64,000 nt of DNA from an uncultured Gammaproteobacteria bacterium. GTDB taxonomy: Bacteria > Pseudomonadota > Gammaproteobacteria > Arenicellales > JAANXG01. The position numbers and the translations under genes were made by a program. The stretch is from the NCBI GenBank assembly GCA_947259705.1, contig CAMYNL010000001.1:1-64000 (forward strand), in the 5' to 3' direction. Shown here one piece after another: positions 32,572 through 43,978 of this stretch. How positions within the stretch are numbered: the stretch's first letter is position 1; each line of letters opens with the position of its first letter. Below the pieces are notes generated by a model. It saw only the letters and a program-made list of their open reading frames with translations, was not told the DNA's origin and did no database searches.

Positions 32572-34557
32572 CTATTCAAATTCGACGATTGGCTGATCCA
32601 CGGCAACGGCATCGCCGGTCTTGGCGTGCAGCGCGATCACTTTGGCGTCGCGTTCTGCACGCAGCGTGTTCTCCATCTTCATCGCCTCGATAACCGCGAT
32701 TTCCTCGCCGGTCTTGACCTCCTGGCCGACTTCCACGGAAATCGACACCAGCAGACCCGGCATCGGCGAGAGCAGGTAGCGCGAGGTGTCCGGGGGCTCT
32801 TTCACCGGCATATGCAGGTGAAGTTCGGCCACCCGCGGGGTTACGACGGTCACCTCAACCTCGGAGCCACCGTGAAACAGTCGGTAGGCCTGGTTTCGCC
32901 GTTCCACCTGCACCCATATTTCCGTGCCATTGAAAGTACCCTGGAACAGAGCTTGGCCAAACTGCCAGTCGCTGCGCACGGCAAACAATTCCTGATTGAA
33001 CTCAATATCGTGACCGCCGTCCACGCTGTAGACCTGGACCGGGTGCTGCTCGCCGTTCAGCAGCACCACCCAGTCGTTGCGTACCTTGCGCTCGTGTCCC
33101 GGCATCTGGCCGCTGATCTTCGCCGCCCGCTCGCGGTAGCGTCGGTTGATGGACGCAGCAATGGTAATGAAGCGGGCCGGGTCTTCATGGGGAACGTCAC
33201 TGGCATGGAAGCCGTCGGGATACTCCTCGGCGATCATATTGGTGCTCAAGCGACCCTCTACGAACCGGGGATGCGCCATCAACGCCGCGAGGAAACTGAT
33301 GTTGTGTGACACCCCGCGGATGAAATACTGGTCCAGCGCGCTGCGCATATGCATTATCGCCTGGTCGCGGCTGGCCCCATAGGTGATGAGCTTCGCGATC
33401 ATCGGGTCGTAGTACATGGACACTTCCCCGCCCTCGAATACGCCGGTGTCGACACGAACGTTGTCGCTGGCGGGCGGCGGCAAGTACCTCACCAGCCGGC
33501 CGATCGAAGGCATGAAGTTGCGGAACGGATCCTCCGCATATACCCGGGATTCTACGGCCCAGCCCTTGAGGTGTACGTCCTCCTGGGTGAGGGGCAGGCG
33601 CTGACCTGCCGCGACCCGGATCATCAGTTCCACCAAGTCGAGACCGGTCACCATCTCAGTGACTGGATGCTCGACTTGCAGGCGCGTATTCATCTCCAGG
33701 AAAAAGAAATGGCGCTCGGCATCGACTATGAACTCCACCGTGCCCGCGGATCGGTAGTCCACGGCGCGGGCCAGGGTTACGGCCTGTTGCCCCATCTCCC
33801 GGCGCGTTTGTTCATCGAGGAACGGCGATGGGGCCTCCTCGATAACTTTCTGATGGCGGCGCTGCAAGGAACATTCCCGCTCGCCGAGGTGGATCACGTT
33901 GCCGTGGGAGTCAGCGATGATCTGGATCTCTATATGCCTCGGCTGTTCGATGAACTTCTCGACAAATATCCGTTCATCTCCGAAGCTGGAGCGGGCCTCG
34001 TTGGTGGCGCGCTCGAATCCATCGCGGCATTCATCGTCGTTACGCGCCACCCGCATCCCTTTGCCGCCGCCGCCTGCGCTGGCCTTGAGCATGACCGGAT
34101 AACCAATATCGGCCGAAATCTGTACCGCCTGTTCCGCATCCTCGATGACACTGGTATAGCCGGGAATGGTGTTCACCCCCGCGTCTTCCGCGATCTTCTT
34201 GGAGGTGATCTTGTCACCCATGGCCTCGATGGCGCGAACGCCCGGGCCGATAAAAGCGATGCCCGCTGCGGCCAAGGTCTCGGCAAATGAGCGGTTTTCC
34301 GACAGGAAACCATAGCCGGGGTGAACGGCCTGTGCGCCGGTGTCACGGCATGCCTGCAGCAGATTATCGATTACCAGATAGCTCTGGGCGGAAGGCGCCG
34401 GCCCGATATAGACTGCCTCGTCAGCCATCTCCACGTGTAACGCGTCGCGGTCCGCATCCGAGTAAACCGCCACGGTGCTGATACCCATCCTGCGCGCGGT
34501 CTGAAATACGCGGCACGCGATCTCGCCGCGATTAGCCACCAGAATTTTTCTGAACAT
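32572..34557 (-). CDS. pccA: Acyl-CoA (propionyl/acetyl-CoA) carboxylase alpha subunit
   Basis: This is a 661-residue biotin carboxylase and biotin carrier subunit. The ATP-grasp part begins MFRKILVANRGEIACRVFQTARRMG and includes the GGGGKGMR loop and MNTRLQVEHPVTEMVTG. The C-terminus carries the biotinyl lysine in VIEAMKMENTL. The length and the middle BT-like domain fit propionyl-CoA carboxylase rather than AccC. Placed with methylmalonyl-CoA mutase it should make (S)-methylmalonyl-CoA from propionyl-CoA, and acetyl-CoA may be a second substrate. An in-frame extension upstream of ATG 34557 is not protein-like. Confidence 0.94.
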   Translation of the reverse strand: MFRKILVANRGEIACRVFQTARRMGISTVAVYSDADRDALHVEMADEAVYIGPAPSAQSYLVIDNLLQACRDTGAQAVHPGYGFLSENRSFAETLAAAGIAFIGPGVRAIEAMGDKITSKKIAEDAGVNTIPGYTSVIEDAEQAVQISADIGYPVMLKASAGGGGKGMRVARNDDECRDGFERATNEARSSFGDERIFVEKFIEQPRHIEIQIIADSHGNVIHLGERECSLQRRHQKVIEEAPSPFLDEQTRREMGQQAVTLARAVDYRSAGTVEFIVDAERHFFFLEMNTRLQVEHPVTEMVTGLDLVELMIRVAAGQRLPLTQEDVHLKGWAVESRVYAEDPFRNFMPSIGRLVRYLPPPASDNVRVDTGVFEGGEVSMYYDPMIAKLITYGASRDQAIMHMRSALDQYFIRGVSHNISFLAALMAHPRFVEGRLSTNMIAEEYPDGFHASDVPHEDPARFITIAASINRRYRERAAKISGQMPGHERKVRNDWVVLLNGEQHPVQVYSVDGGHDIEFNQELFAVRSDWQFGQALFQGTFNGTEIWVQVERRNQAYRLFHGGSEVEVTVVTPRVAELHLHMPVKEPPDTSRYLLSPMPGLLVSISVEVGQEVKTGEEIAVIEAMKMENTLRAERDAKVIALHAKTGDAVAVDQPIVEFE

Positions 34558-34601
34558 GTTCCTAGTTCCCCTGTTGTGCACGGCTTGGCCTCGCCGCCTT
34601 C

Positions 34602-36134
34602 TTATAGCGGGATGTTCCCGTGCTTGCGCCACGGGTTCTCCAGTTTCTTGTCACGCAACATCGCCAGGGACCGGCAAACACGTTTCCGGGTGGCGTGGGG
34701 TGCAATGACATCATCTATGTACCCTCGATGCCCGGCGATGAACGGGTTGGCGAACTTGACCCGGTATTCCTCGGTGCGCTCGGCGATCTTCTCAGGGTCG
34801 CCGATATCCTTGCGGAATATTATCTCCACCGCCCCCTTGGGTCCCATGACCGCGATCTCGGCGCTCGGCCAGGCGAAGTTGACATCGCCCCGCAGGTGCT
34901 TCGAACTCATGACGTCATAGGCGCCGCCATATGCCTTGCGCGTGATGACGGTGATTTTAGGTACCGTGGCCTCGGCATAGGCATACAGAAGCTTGGCACC
35001 ATGCTTGATGATGCCACCATATTCCTGGGCCGTACCGGGCATGAAGCCCGGCACATCGACAAAGGTGATCAACGGAATGTTGAAGGCATCACAGAATCGT
35101 ACGAACCTTGCCGCCTTGATGGATGATTTGATGTCGAGACATCCGGCCAAAACCAGTGGCTGATTGGCGACAATCCCGACTGGATGACCGTCCATCCTGG
35201 CGAACCCCACCACGATGTTCCTCGCATGTTCCGGTTGCAGCTCGCAGAACTCGCTGTCATCCACCACCTTGTAGATCAGCTCCTTTATGTTGTAAGGCAT
35301 GTTGGTGTTGTCAGGCACCAGTGTATCGAGTGACATGTCCAGTCGGTCCGCCCGGTCGGTCGTCGGGCGGAACGGCAGTTTGGCACGGTTATTGGCCGGG
35401 AGATAGTTGATAAAACGTCGGACCATCAACAACGCCTCGATGTCATTCTCGAAGGCGCGGTCGCAGACGCCGGAGATCGTGCTGTGGGTAGCGGCACCGC
35501 CCAGTCCCTCCGCCGTCACCTCTTCGTGGGTAACTGTTTTCACCACGTCGGGACCGGTGACGAACATGTAGGAGCTGTCTTCCACCATGAAGATGAAATC
35601 CGTCATCGCCGGAGAGTACACCGCCCCGCCTGCGCACGGCCCCATGATCACCGATATCTGTGGGATCACACCGGAGGCCATGACATTGCGCTGGAAGACC
35701 TCTGCATAGCCGCCCAGGGAGGCCACGCCTTCCTGGATTCTCGCGCCCCCGGAATCATTGAGTCCGATCACTGGTGCACCGACCCTGATCGCCTGGTCCA
35801 TGACCTTGCATATCTTCTCGGCATGGGCCTCGGACAGGGACCCGCCGAATACGGTGAAATCCTGGCTGAAAACAAACACCACGCGACCATTGATGGTGCC
35901 GTAGCCGGTCACCACGCCGTCACCCGGCACGGTCTGATCCGCCATGCCGAAATCGCTGCATCGATGTTCCACGAACATGTCCCACTCCTCGAAACTGCCC
36001 TCGTCGAGAAGCACGTCGATGCGCTCTCTGGCGGTCAGCTTCCCCTTGGCATGCTGGCCATCGATACGCTGTTGTCCACCTCCCAACACCGCAGCATCGC
36101 GCTTTTCTTGAAGTTGCCTGATGATGTCTTGCAT
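34602..36134 (-). CDS. pccB: Acyl-CoA (propionyl-CoA) carboxylase beta subunit
   Basis: This is a 510-residue carboxyltransferase. The pattern [27 protein letters not shown], the oxyanion sequences [19 protein letters not shown] and [12 protein letters not shown], and [14 protein letters not shown] are typical of PccB. It pairs with the alpha subunit 44 bases downstream. GGAGGG lies five bases before the ATG at 36134. Confidence 0.95.
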   Translation of the reverse strand: MQDIIRQLQEKRDAAVLGGGQQRIDGQHAKGKLTARERIDVLLDEGSFEEWDMFVEHRCSDFGMADQTVPGDGVVTGYGTINGRVVFVFSQDFTVFGGSLSEAHAEKICKVMDQAIRVGAPVIGLNDSGGARIQEGVASLGGYAEVFQRNVMASGVIPQISVIMGPCAGGAVYSPAMTDFIFMVEDSSYMFVTGPDVVKTVTHEEVTAEGLGGAATHSTISGVCDRAFENDIEALLMVRRFINYLPANNRAKLPFRPTTDRADRLDMSLDTLVPDNTNMPYNIKELIYKVVDDSEFCELQPEHARNIVVGFARMDGHPVGIVANQPLVLAGCLDIKSSIKAARFVRFCDAFNIPLITFVDVPGFMPGTAQEYGGIIKHGAKLLYAYAEATVPKITVITRKAYGGAYDVMSSKHLRGDVNFAWPSAEIAVMGPKGAVEIIFRKDIGDPEKIAERTEEYRVKFANPFIAGHRGYIDDVIAPHATRKRVCRSLAMLRDKKLENPWRKHGNIPL

Positions 36135-36210
36135 TGAACCCTCCCGAATTGAAGCTTCGCCCGGGGCTTCGACCGCGGGCGTATTCCGGGGGCGGTTGGA
36201 TCGCTGAAGA

Positions 36211-38367
36211 TTACGCGGCCAACCGCCCTTTCTTGATCAGTGCCAGCACTTCGCTGGCGGCCACCGGGATATTGGTGCCCGGGCCATAGACCGCCGCGAC
36301 ACCGGCGGCAAACAAGGCGGCGTAGTCCTGGGGCGGGATGACCCCGCCGCAAACGATGAGGATGTCGCTCGCGCCCTCGCCTTCCAGCGCCTTCAACAGG
36401 GCCGGCACCAGCACCTTGTGGCCGGCGGCCTGCGATGACACGCCGATGACATGAACGTCGTTCTCCACCGCCTGTCGAGCGGCCTCCTCCGGAGTCTGGA
36501 ACAGCGGCCCGATATCGACATCGAATCCGATATCGGCGAACGCCGTGGCGATCACCTTGGCGCCACGGTCATGCCCGTCCTGTCCCAGCTTCACCACCAG
36601 CATCCGCGGCCGCCGTCCTTCCTGCTCGGCAAAGGCGTCAACCTCCGCCTTGATCTTGGCGAACCCCCTGTCGCCCTCGTAGGCGGAACCATAGACCCCG
36701 CTTATCGAACGGGTCACGGCGCGATGCCGCCCCCATACCTTTTCCAGCGCGTCGGAAATCTCACCGACGCTGGCCCTCACGCGCGCCGCCTCCACAGACA
36801 GTTCGAGCAGATTGCCTTCGCCTGCGTCAGCGGCCGCGGTAAGGGCGGCCAGCGCCTCACGACAGCGGTTTTCGTCGCGACCCGACCGCACTTGCTGTAG
36901 ACGGCCAACCTGGGACTCCCGTACCGCCGTATTGTCGATATCGAGAATCTCCACGTCGGGCTCGTCGTCGAGACGGTACTTGTTGACGCCGACGATGACT
37001 TCCTGCGCACGGTCTATACGCGCCTGGCGAACCGCCGCGGCCTGTTCGATGCGCAGCTTCGGCATTCCCGATTCAACCGCCTTGGTCATGCCCCCGAGCG
37101 CTTCGACCTCGTCTATGAGCTGGCGCGCTTCGTGGACCAGGGATGCCGTGAGGCTCTCCACGTAGTAGGACCCGGCGAGCGGGTCCACGACGCGGGTGAT
37201 CCCGGTTTCCTCCTGCAGCAGCAGTTGCGTATTACGCGCAATGCGGGCCGAGAACTCCGTCGGCAGCGCCAGCGCCTCGTCAAAGGAATTGGTATGCAGC
37301 GACTGGGTGCCGCCCAGCGCAGCTGCCATGGCTTCCACCGTGGTACGAATTATATTGTTGTAGGGGTCCTGGCTGGTCAGGCTGACTCCCGAGGTCTGGC
37401 AGTGGGTGCGCAGCATGAGCGAGCGCGGATCTTCAGGCGCGAACATTGCCTGCATGAGTTGCGCCCACAGCAGCCGTGCTGCGCGCAGTTTCGCCACCTC
37501 CATGAAAAAGTTCATGCCGATGGCGAAGAAAAACGAAAGCCGCGGCGCGAATTGGTCCACCTTCAGCCCCCGGTCCCGCGCGGCTCTCACGTACTCGATG
37601 CCGTCGGCGATCGTGAAAGCGAGCTCCTGTACACAGGTAGCGCCCGCTTCCTGCATGTGGTAGCCGGAGATCGAGATCGAGTTGAACTTCGGCATCTTCT
37701 GCGCCGTATAGGCGATGATGTCCGCAACGATGCGCATGGATGGTTCCGGCGGATAAATATAGGTATTGCGGACCATGAACTCTTTGAGGATGTCGTTCTG
37801 CAGGGTGCCCGCAAGCGCTTCCGGGCCCACTCCCTGCTCCTCCGCCGCAATGATGTACATGGCCATGACCGGCAACACCGCGCCATTCATGGTCATGGAT
37901 ACTGACATCCGGTCAAGTGGAATGGCATCGAAAAGGATCTTCATGTCCTCCACGGTGTCGATCGCGACACCGGCCTTGCCGACATCACCGAGGACTCGCG
38001 GATGATCTGAGTCATATCCCCGGTGTGTAGCGAGGTCGAAGGCCACGGAGAGCCCGGACTGCCCCGCCGCCAGGTTCTTGCGGTAGAACGCGTTGGACTC
38101 TTCAGCGGTGGAGAAACCGGCGTACTGACGCACCGTCCACGGCCGCCCGGCATACATGGTGGCGCGGGGGCCGCGCAGGAAGGGGGCAAATCCGGGCAGG
38201 CTGTCCAGATGTTCCAGACGGGCCAGGTCCTGTGCCGTGTAGAGTGGTTTGACCGTGATGCCTTCTGGAGTTTGCCACTGCAAATCATCCGGTGATCTGC
38301 CCTTCAGCTCTTTTTCCGCCAGTGCCTGCCAATTCGCGACGGTTGGGTGAGGAGACTTCTTGGCCAT
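36211..38367 (-). CDS. Methylmalonyl-CoA mutase (single-chain, B12-dependent)
   Basis: This is a 718-residue mutase that rearranges (R)-methylmalonyl-CoA to succinyl-CoA. The N-terminal TIM barrel includes [21 protein letters not shown] and the [18 protein letters not shown] block. The C-terminal cobalamin domain has the [16 protein letters not shown] motif (Asp-x-His-x-x-Gly), with [11 protein letters not shown] and GGVIPPQDY following. The barrel and B12 domains sit on one chain, as in the ScpA/MutB large subunit, and no small subunit gene is seen. It is the first gene of the operon. Confidence 0.97.
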   Translation of the reverse strand: MAKKSPHPTVANWQALAEKELKGRSPDDLQWQTPEGITVKPLYTAQDLARLEHLDSLPGFAPFLRGPRATMYAGRPWTVRQYAGFSTAEESNAFYRKNLAAGQSGLSVAFDLATHRGYDSDHPRVLGDVGKAGVAIDTVEDMKILFDAIPLDRMSVSMTMNGAVLPVMAMYIIAAEEQGVGPEALAGTLQNDILKEFMVRNTYIYPPEPSMRIVADIIAYTAQKMPKFNSISISGYHMQEAGATCVQELAFTIADGIEYVRAARDRGLKVDQFAPRLSFFFAIGMNFFMEVAKLRAARLLWAQLMQAMFAPEDPRSLMLRTHCQTSGVSLTSQDPYNNIIRTTVEAMAAALGGTQSLHTNSFDEALALPTEFSARIARNTQLLLQEETGITRVVDPLAGSYYVESLTASLVHEARQLIDEVEALGGMTKAVESGMPKLRIEQAAAVRQARIDRAQEVIVGVNKYRLDDEPDVEILDIDNTAVRESQVGRLQQVRSGRDENRCREALAALTAAADAGEGNLLELSVEAARVRASVGEISDALEKVWGRHRAVTRSISGVYGSAYEGDRGFAKIKAEVDAFAEQEGRRPRMLVVKLGQDGHDRGAKVIATAFADIGFDVDIGPLFQTPEEAARQAVENDVHVIGVSSQAAGHKVLVPALLKALEGEGASDILIVCGGVIPPQDYAALFAAGVAAVYGPGTNIPVAASEVLALIKKGRLAA

Positions 38368-38491
38368 TGATCTGCTCCTATGTTGGACCTGGGTCGCGGC
38401 TCAGACGGCGCGCGCGGGACCCGCAACGGTGGGACAGCGTGCGGCAAGACCCCTGCAGCCCAAGGCCCGCCGGGTTGCCTGCTCGTCGTGC

Positions 38492-38497
38492 ATTATA
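38492..38497 (-). promoter_or_regulatory. Candidate -10 element (TATAAT) before the methylmalonyl-CoA operon
   Basis: The minus strand reads TATAAT here, about 125 bases upstream of the mutase start. A clear -35 hexamer is not visible at the right distance. Confidence 0.35.
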
Positions 38498-38557
38498 ACC
38501 ATGCCGCGGACCCGCCCGCTGCGCCGTCCGGTGCCGGGACGCCGTGCCGGCGGCCAG

Positions 38558-39427
38558 TCAGACGTCTGAGCGCGCGGCGACGGCCTGGTACAAGGCAACC
38601 GTGCGTCGCGCCGTGTCGGCATGCAGACGCTCAACCAATCTGCCGTTGACCACGGTCACGCCCTGGTCGCGGGCGGCCGACTCTTCCCAGGCTTCCAGCA
38701 GCCGGACGGCATCCCGGAAAGCCTGCGACGAGACGCCGAAGGCCGCGTTGGCGGCGGCGATCTGGCGGGGATGGATGAGGGTTTTGCCATCGAATCCCAA
38801 CGTCCGTCCCTGATTGCACGCCGCCGCCAAGCCGCCGTCATCCGCCAGGTCGAGGTGCACCCCGTCGAGTATATCCAGCCCGTGCGCGCGTGCCGCCAGC
38901 ACACATTGGCTGAGGGCGCCCAGCATCGCCTCGCGTCCGACGGTGTGGCGGGCGCGCAGCGCCTTGGCCAGGTCGGATGTGCCCATGACGATCACGCTCA
39001 CCGCGGGATGCGCGCCGGCGATGGCGTCGATATCGAGAACCGCTCGCGGCGTTTCGGCCATCAGCCAGATCGGCAGCGACGGTCTTGCGCCCGCGTCCGC
39101 CAGTGCCGCGGCCGCCCCGAGCACCTGCTCAGGGCTCTCTATCTTGGGGAACAGCACGGCATCGCAGTCCGCCGCGGCCACGGCGCCGACATCCTCGCCT
39201 CCCCACGGCGTATCCAACCCGTTGACCCGGATCACGCGTTCGCGGTGCCCAAAGTCTTGCGCGGACAATGCCGCGAGCACCCGGTCCCGGGCCGCGGCCT
39301 TGGCGGCCGGGGCCACTGCATCCTCCCAGTCAAAGATCAGGCAGTCGCTGGCCACGGTGGCCGCCTTGGCCAAGGCGCGCGGTTTGTCGCCGGGAATGTA
39401 GAGTGCTGACCGCCGTGGGACGATCAT
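38558..39427 (-). CDS. CoA-ester lyase, HpcH/HpaI (CitE-like) family
   Basis: This is a 289-residue TIM-barrel lyase of the citrate-lyase-beta/malyl-CoA lyase group. The N-terminal SALYIPGDKPRALAKAATVASDCLIFDWEDAV holds the substrate Arg/Asp region, with RVIRVNGLDTPWGGED (CoA-binding Arg), VLFPKIESPEQV (metal Glu) and DGKTLIHPRQI following. Candidates are (S)-malyl-CoA, beta-methylmalyl-CoA or citramalyl-CoA lyase, or malyl-CoA thioesterase. The sequence does not decide. The ATG at 39427 has GGAGG eight bases upstream. Its place between the methylmalonyl-CoA operon and the PHA genes favours a role in C2/C3 CoA metabolism. Confidence 0.85.
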   Translation of the reverse strand: MIVPRRSALYIPGDKPRALAKAATVASDCLIFDWEDAVAPAAKAAARDRVLAALSAQDFGHRERVIRVNGLDTPWGGEDVGAVAAADCDAVLFPKIESPEQVLGAAAALADAGARPSLPIWLMAETPRAVLDIDAIAGAHPAVSVIVMGTSDLAKALRARHTVGREAMLGALSQCVLAARAHGLDILDGVHLDLADDGGLAAACNQGRTLGFDGKTLIHPRQIAAANAAFGVSSQAFRDAVRLLEAWEESAARDQGVTVVNGRLVERLHADTARRTVALYQAVAARSDV

Positions 39428-39514
39428 CCCCCGGGCCTCCACGGCAATCGACGGTTTCCCATCTGTGCGCCGGGCATCCCGCGGGTTCGCGCGACCGCAG
39501 TCAGCCAGTGTCGC

Positions 39515-40588
39515 TCAGCAACGCGCGGCCAGCCAGGCACCGATCGCGGGAGGAATTTGCCTCTGCGCCTTGCCGCTGACGTAAATGCCAATGTGGCCAC
39601 CATCGAAAGTGAGTTCATCGTAATCGTCGGAGCCCACATGCATTCGCAGGGCCCGGGATGCGTCTGGCGGTACCAGGTGGTCCTGGGCGGCATACACATT
39701 CAAAACCGGCATGGTGACGTTTCTCAGTGCAATCTCATGCGGGCCGATCTTGATGCCCCCTGTTATCAAACCGTTCTTCTGAAAGAATTCCTTGACGAAC
39801 TGGCGAAACGCCTCGCCGGCCTGATCCGGGCTGTCGAAGATCCATTTTTCCATCAACATGAAGTTCTTTGCAGTCTTTTCGTCTTTCAAGGCATCCAGCA
39901 TGTCCATGTACTTCTGGCTCATGAGCTGGAAAGGCTTGAGCGTCAGGAAGGTCCAGTTGAGTATCTCTCCGGGCACGTTGCCCAGTGTATCCACCAGCAG
40001 ATCCACGTCTATTCGTCGCACCCAGTGGGCAAGGAGGTTGTCCGGGGTTTGAAAATCGACCGGCGTCACCATGGTCACCAGATTCTTGACCTTGTCGCCA
40101 TGGCTGGCCGCATAACAAAGGCTGAACGCCCCGCCCTGGCAAATGCCCAGCATGTTGATCTGGTCCAGCTTGTGTCGTTTACGGATCACATCTACACAAC
40201 GGTCCAGGTAACCGTTTATATAGTCGTCCAGGGTCAGGAAACGATCCGCGCGGTCGGGATATCCCCAATCGATGAGGTAGACATCGAGGCCGGCTTCGAG
40301 AAGACCCCGGACAGTCGAGCGGTTCTCCTGGAGGTCGGTCATGTAGGGTCGGTTAACCAGCGCATAAACGATCAGCAGCGGGACCCGGTTGCTGGCGGGC
40401 TTACCGTCAGGAGACTGAAAGCGATACAGCACCAGCTTATCCTCGCTGTAAATCACCTCGCGCGGCGTGACGCCAGACTCGAGCTCACCCAGGTTGGAAA
40501 GATTGCTCAGGCCTTTACCAAGTTTCTGGGCAAATTCAGCCATCTCCTGGGCTACCTGTTCAGGCCGTATCTGGATCGGGGTCATCAT
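39515..40588 (-). CDS. phaC: Class III PHA synthase subunit PhaC
   Basis: This is a 357-residue catalytic subunit that polymerises 3-hydroxyacyl-CoA at the granule surface. The lipase-like box GICQGG gives the nucleophile Cys near residue 150. The catalytic Asp (AAQDHLVPP, about 302) and His (GGHIGIYV, about 331) are at the places known for Allochromatium vinosum PhaC. The short length and the neighbouring phaE define class III. PhaE lies 27 bases upstream on the same strand. Confidence 0.97.
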   Translation of the reverse strand: MMTPIQIRPEQVAQEMAEFAQKLGKGLSNLSNLGELESGVTPREVIYSEDKLVLYRFQSPDGKPASNRVPLLIVYALVNRPYMTDLQENRSTVRGLLEAGLDVYLIDWGYPDRADRFLTLDDYINGYLDRCVDVIRKRHKLDQINMLGICQGGAFSLCYAASHGDKVKNLVTMVTPVDFQTPDNLLAHWVRRIDVDLLVDTLGNVPGEILNWTFLTLKPFQLMSQKYMDMLDALKDEKTAKNFMLMEKWIFDSPDQAGEAFRQFVKEFFQKNGLITGGIKIGPHEIALRNVTMPVLNVYAAQDHLVPPDASRALRMHVGSDDYDELTFDGGHIGIYVSGKAQRQIPPAIGAWLAARC

Positions 40589-40615
40589 TTCCTCGCTCGG
40601 TGGGGATCGGTTTGA

Positions 40616-41758
40616 TCAGTCGTTTTTCTTCTTGGCCCTGTTGGCGGCTTTCTTCGCCTTCTTCGGGTCTTTGCCCTTGCCACCCTTTTTCTTCGCGGCC
40701 GCGGATTTGCGGCCACTGGACACCGCGTCGACCCGCTCGTCGAGTTCGCCCAGCATTCGCTCGGTACTCGACAAGCGGGCAAGCAACTCCTTCTGCGCCG
40801 CCTTCATCGCGGCATTGTCTTCCATCAGCTTGGCGCCACCCGCCCCGAGCACCTCTTCCCGCATCGACTCGAGCTCGCGGCGCAACCGCGCAGCGGCGCG
40901 GCGGGAATCCTGAAAGCGGCTATGGACGGTATCCATCTCACCCCGCGTGGGCATATTAAACATGCCTGCTATCTCGTCCATGATCTTGCCGGACTGGCTC
41001 TTAACCGCCATCAGGGCATTGACGAGATCACCGTGGACAACCGCATAGTCCTCCTTAATCACGTACTCGCCGTAGACCTCCTCGCTGCATTCCACCCACA
41101 GGTTATAGAGTTCGCGGACGGAACTTATCGGCTCATGGGTATCGGTTGATCGGGCCCTCAGTCGCTGCTGCAGACGATCCAGCGACAGGCGCCCCATTTC
41201 GGCGTTCGCCGCCGTGTATTTCTCCAGCGCCTGCTGGTAGTCGATCACCAGCCGCATCAGGGTCTGGTATTGCTCCTGCAGTTCCCGTGTATAACCGATG
41301 CCGGGCATCCCGAGGAAACGGTCCAGCCTGTCTTGCGTGTCCAGTCGCCAGTTTTCCGCCTCAGCGTCGGGAAAGGCGGCCAGATAGTCACCCGGCATGC
41401 CCGACATCGCGGATACGGCTCGTTGCCAGTTGTCTAGCGGCAGCTGCCAGAAACCGGAGCCCGGGGCCGCGCCAGAGGTGGGGAACGCCTGCTTCATCCG
41501 CTCCAGGGTCTGGTCGACGGTGTTCAACCACTCGGTCGTCCCTTCCGACTGACTGCCTGCACTGGCGAGTTGTTGGCACATGTCGAAGAAGGATCTTCCC
41601 TGCGACACGACGCGTTCCATCACCTCAAAGGGCCGGTCGTGCCTATTGTGTTGAAAGGAACGCCACCATTGGTCAAGGGTGGCGTTCCAGGGGTTGGCGG
41701 CAGGGGTGGCGGGAAACGCTTCCCAGGTCTTGAACCAATCGGTCCAGTCTGTCGTCAT
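40616..41758 (-). CDS. phaE: Class III PHA synthase subunit PhaE with lysine-rich tail
   Basis: This is a 380-residue PhaE subunit that activates PhaC. The N-terminus ([27 protein letters not shown]) and the central [20 protein letters not shown] and [20 protein letters not shown] sequences are typical. Coiled-coil heptads follow ([19 protein letters not shown], then [19 protein letters not shown]). The last 27 residues are an alanine- and lysine-rich tail ([15 protein letters not shown] and onward) like that of histone H1 or the phasin PhaF, which suggests binding of the granule to DNA. The ATG at 41758 is chosen. The upstream in-frame part runs through the operator region. Confidence 0.93.
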   Translation of the reverse strand: MTTDWTDWFKTWEAFPATPAANPWNATLDQWWRSFQHNRHDRPFEVMERVVSQGRSFFDMCQQLASAGSQSEGTTEWLNTVDQTLERMKQAFPTSGAAPGSGFWQLPLDNWQRAVSAMSGMPGDYLAAFPDAEAENWRLDTQDRLDRFLGMPGIGYTRELQEQYQTLMRLVIDYQQALEKYTAANAEMGRLSLDRLQQRLRARSTDTHEPISSVRELYNLWVECSEEVYGEYVIKEDYAVVHGDLVNALMAVKSQSGKIMDEIAGMFNMPTRGEMDTVHSRFQDSRRAAARLRRELESMREEVLGAGGAKLMEDNAAMKAAQKELLARLSSTERMLGELDERVDAVSSGRKSAAAKKKGGKGKDPKKAKKAANRAKKKND

Positions 41759-41810
41759 TCGGAATCGCCGGAGTATGGAGGGGTCAACCGTTAATAGTAA
41801 CAAAGGCGAT

Positions 41811-41826
41811 TTGTGCGGCGCAACAA
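41811..41826. promoter_or_regulatory. Candidate PhaR operator between phaE and phaA
   Basis: The sequence TTGTGCGGCGCAACAA is an imperfect palindrome about 53 bases before phaE and 180 bases before phaA. Its right half TGCGGCGCAACAA is identical to 13 bases in the phaP promoter region. On the phaE strand it lies over the likely -35 region of a TACTAT (41794-41799) -10 element, as expected for a repressor site. Confidence 0.6.
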
Positions 41827-42003
41827 ATTCTGCTATCGTCGGCGGCAAATAATGAAGTCAACGGGTTGAAGGCGAGCCAGGATCCATTACTCCCGCTCTC
41901 GCGGTGGGTTCGGCGGGCCTGTCCGCGGCTAAATGACGTCGTCGGGGAGACATCAAGGCATCGATTCGTATATGTTTACCGTTCAACATTCGTGAAGGGG
42001 ACG

Positions 42004-43185
42004 ATGTCCAGGAATGCCGTAATCGTCGCCGCGGTCCGAACCGCTATTGCTAATTTCGGTGGGGCCCTGGCCAATACGCCGGCCCACGTACTGGGCGCGC
42101 ATGTCATCAAAAACGTTCTCGATCGCGCCGGCGTGAAGCCCGAACAGGTCGATGAAGTGATATTCGGGCAGGTGCTCACCGCGGGCCAGGGCCAGAATCC
42201 GGCCCGGCAGGCGGCGATCGCCGCCGGTCTGCCCAACACCTGCCCGGCAATGACCATCAACAAGGTCTGTGGCAGCGGTTTGAAGACGGTTCACCTCGCC
42301 GCCCAGGCTATCCGCTGCGGGGATGCCGATATTGTCGTCGCCGGCGGCCAGGAAAACATGAGCCTGTCTCCGCACGTGCTGCCAGGATCGCGCGACGGCC
42401 AGCGCATGGGCGACTGGAAGATGGTGGACAGCATGATCGTGGACGGCCTGTGGGACGCGTTCAATCAATATCATATGGGCAACACCGCCGAGAACATCGC
42501 CAAGCAATACCAGCTCGACCGCGATCAGCAGGATGAGTTTGCCGCAGCGTCGCAGCAGAAGGCAGAAGCAGCACAAAGGGCGGGCAGGTTCCAGGACGAA
42601 ATCGCGCCGCTCGAGATCCCGCAGCGCAAGGGCAACCCGGTCGTGTTCGACACCGATGAATTTCCGCGCCACGGCACCACCAAGGAAGGTCTCGGCAAGT
42701 TACGGGCCGCTTTCGACCGGGACGGCAGCGTCACCGCCGGGAACGCCTCAGGCATCAACGACGGCGCCGCCGCTCTGCTGGTGATGAGCGAGGACATGGC
42801 AAGCCAGCTCGATATCACCCCCATGGCGCTCGTGGCGGCCTACGCCAGCGCCGGCGTCGACCCCGCCATCATGGGCACCGGGCCGATACCCGCCTCGCGC
42901 AAGTGCCTGCAGAAGGCCGGTTGGTCGATAGAGGATCTGGACCTGATCGAGTCCAACGAGGCATTCGCGGCACAGTCGCTGTCGGTCAACTACGATCTCG
43001 GCTGGGACACCAGCAAGGTAAACGTCAACGGCGGCGCCATCGCGCTGGGGCATCCCATTGGCGCCTCCGGGGCGCGTATACTGGTGACGCTGCTGCAGGA
43101 GATGGTAAGACGAGACAGCAGCAAGGGCCTGGCCACTTTGTGCATCGGTGGTGGCCAGGGCGTGGCGATCGCGGTTGAGCGATAA
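42004..43185 (+). CDS. phaA: Acetyl-CoA acetyltransferase (beta-ketothiolase)
   Basis: This is a 393-residue thiolase that condenses two acetyl-CoA molecules to acetoacetyl-CoA, the first step of PHB synthesis. The nucleophile Cys89 is in [10 protein letters not shown], the His in [16 protein letters not shown] and the second Cys in CIGGGQG. The ATG at 42004 has a GAAGG-type site. Upstream in-frame residues from 41866 are not conserved. It is divergent from phaE and forms an operon with phaB and phaR. Confidence 0.97.
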   Translation: MSRNAVIVAAVRTAIANFGGALANTPAHVLGAHVIKNVLDRAGVKPEQVDEVIFGQVLTAGQGQNPARQAAIAAGLPNTCPAMTINKVCGSGLKTVHLAAQAIRCGDADIVVAGGQENMSLSPHVLPGSRDGQRMGDWKMVDSMIVDGLWDAFNQYHMGNTAENIAKQYQLDRDQQDEFAAASQQKAEAAQRAGRFQDEIAPLEIPQRKGNPVVFDTDEFPRHGTTKEGLGKLRAAFDRDGSVTAGNASGINDGAAALLVMSEDMASQLDITPMALVAAYASAGVDPAIMGTGPIPASRKCLQKAGWSIEDLDLIESNEAFAAQSLSVNYDLGWDTSKVNVNGGAIALGHPIGASGARILVTLLQEMVRRDSSKGLATLCIGGGQGVAIAVER

Positions 43186-43217
43186 AGAATAATGAACCAA
43201 CCAAAGAGGACACGGCT

Positions 43218-43940
43218 ATGGCGAAGATAGCACTGGTTACCGGGGGAACCCGGGGTATCGGCGAGGCGATTTCAATCGGGCTGAAAGACATGGGTTATGC
43301 GGTGGCGGCAAACTACGGTGGCAATGACGAGGCAGCCCGGAAATTCACTGACGCTACGGGGATACCCGCCTATAAATTCGACGTCGGTGATTTCGAATCA
43401 TGCACGGCTGCCATAGGGAAGATCGAACAGGAGGTCGGCCCCGTGGACATCCTGGTCAACAATGCCGGCATCACCCGGGACGGCACCATGCACAGGATGA
43501 CGCTGGAGCAGTGGGATGCGGTGATTCGCACCAACCTGACGTCTTGCTTCAACTGCTGCCGCGCGGTGATCGAGGGCATGCGGGAGCGGGGCTTTGGCCG
43601 CATTGTCAACATCGGCTCTGTGAACGGCCAGGCGGGCCAGTACGGCCAGGCAAACTATGCCGCAGCCAAGTCTGGGATCCATGGCTTCACCAAGGCGGTG
43701 GCACTGGAAGGCGCTAATAAGGGCATTACCGTCAATGCCATTGCGCCCGGCTACATCGCCACCGACATGGTGCGGGCGGTGCCGGAGAAGGTGCTGGAGA
43801 AGATCGTCGCGCAGATCCCGGTCGGCCGTCTCGGCGAAGCAGAGGAGATCGCACGTGCGGTTCTGTTTCTAGTGGCGGATGACGCCGGTTTCATCACCGG
43901 CTCAACCTTATCCATCAACGGCGGCCAGCATATGTATTGA
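43218..43940 (+). CDS. phaB: Acetoacetyl-CoA reductase PhaB (copy 1)
   Basis: This is a 240-residue short-chain dehydrogenase that reduces acetoacetyl-CoA to (R)-3-hydroxybutyryl-CoA with NADPH. The cofactor motif [15 protein letters not shown] ([16 protein letters not shown]) and the catalytic Ser/Tyr/Lys (GSVNG and [11 protein letters not shown]) are present. GAGG sits seven bases before the ATG. A second PhaB lies 1.5 kb downstream. Confidence 0.96.
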   Translation: MAKIALVTGGTRGIGEAISIGLKDMGYAVAANYGGNDEAARKFTDATGIPAYKFDVGDFESCTAAIGKIEQEVGPVDILVNNAGITRDGTMHRMTLEQWDAVIRTNLTSCFNCCRAVIEGMRERGFGRIVNIGSVNGQAGQYGQANYAAAKSGIHGFTKAVALEGANKGITVNAIAPGYIATDMVRAVPEKVLEKIVAQIPVGRLGEAEEIARAVLFLVADDAGFITGSTLSINGGQHMY

Positions 43941-43978
43941 CCCGGGCCGCGTGCGCCGAGGTTTGTCAGAGGCAACAG

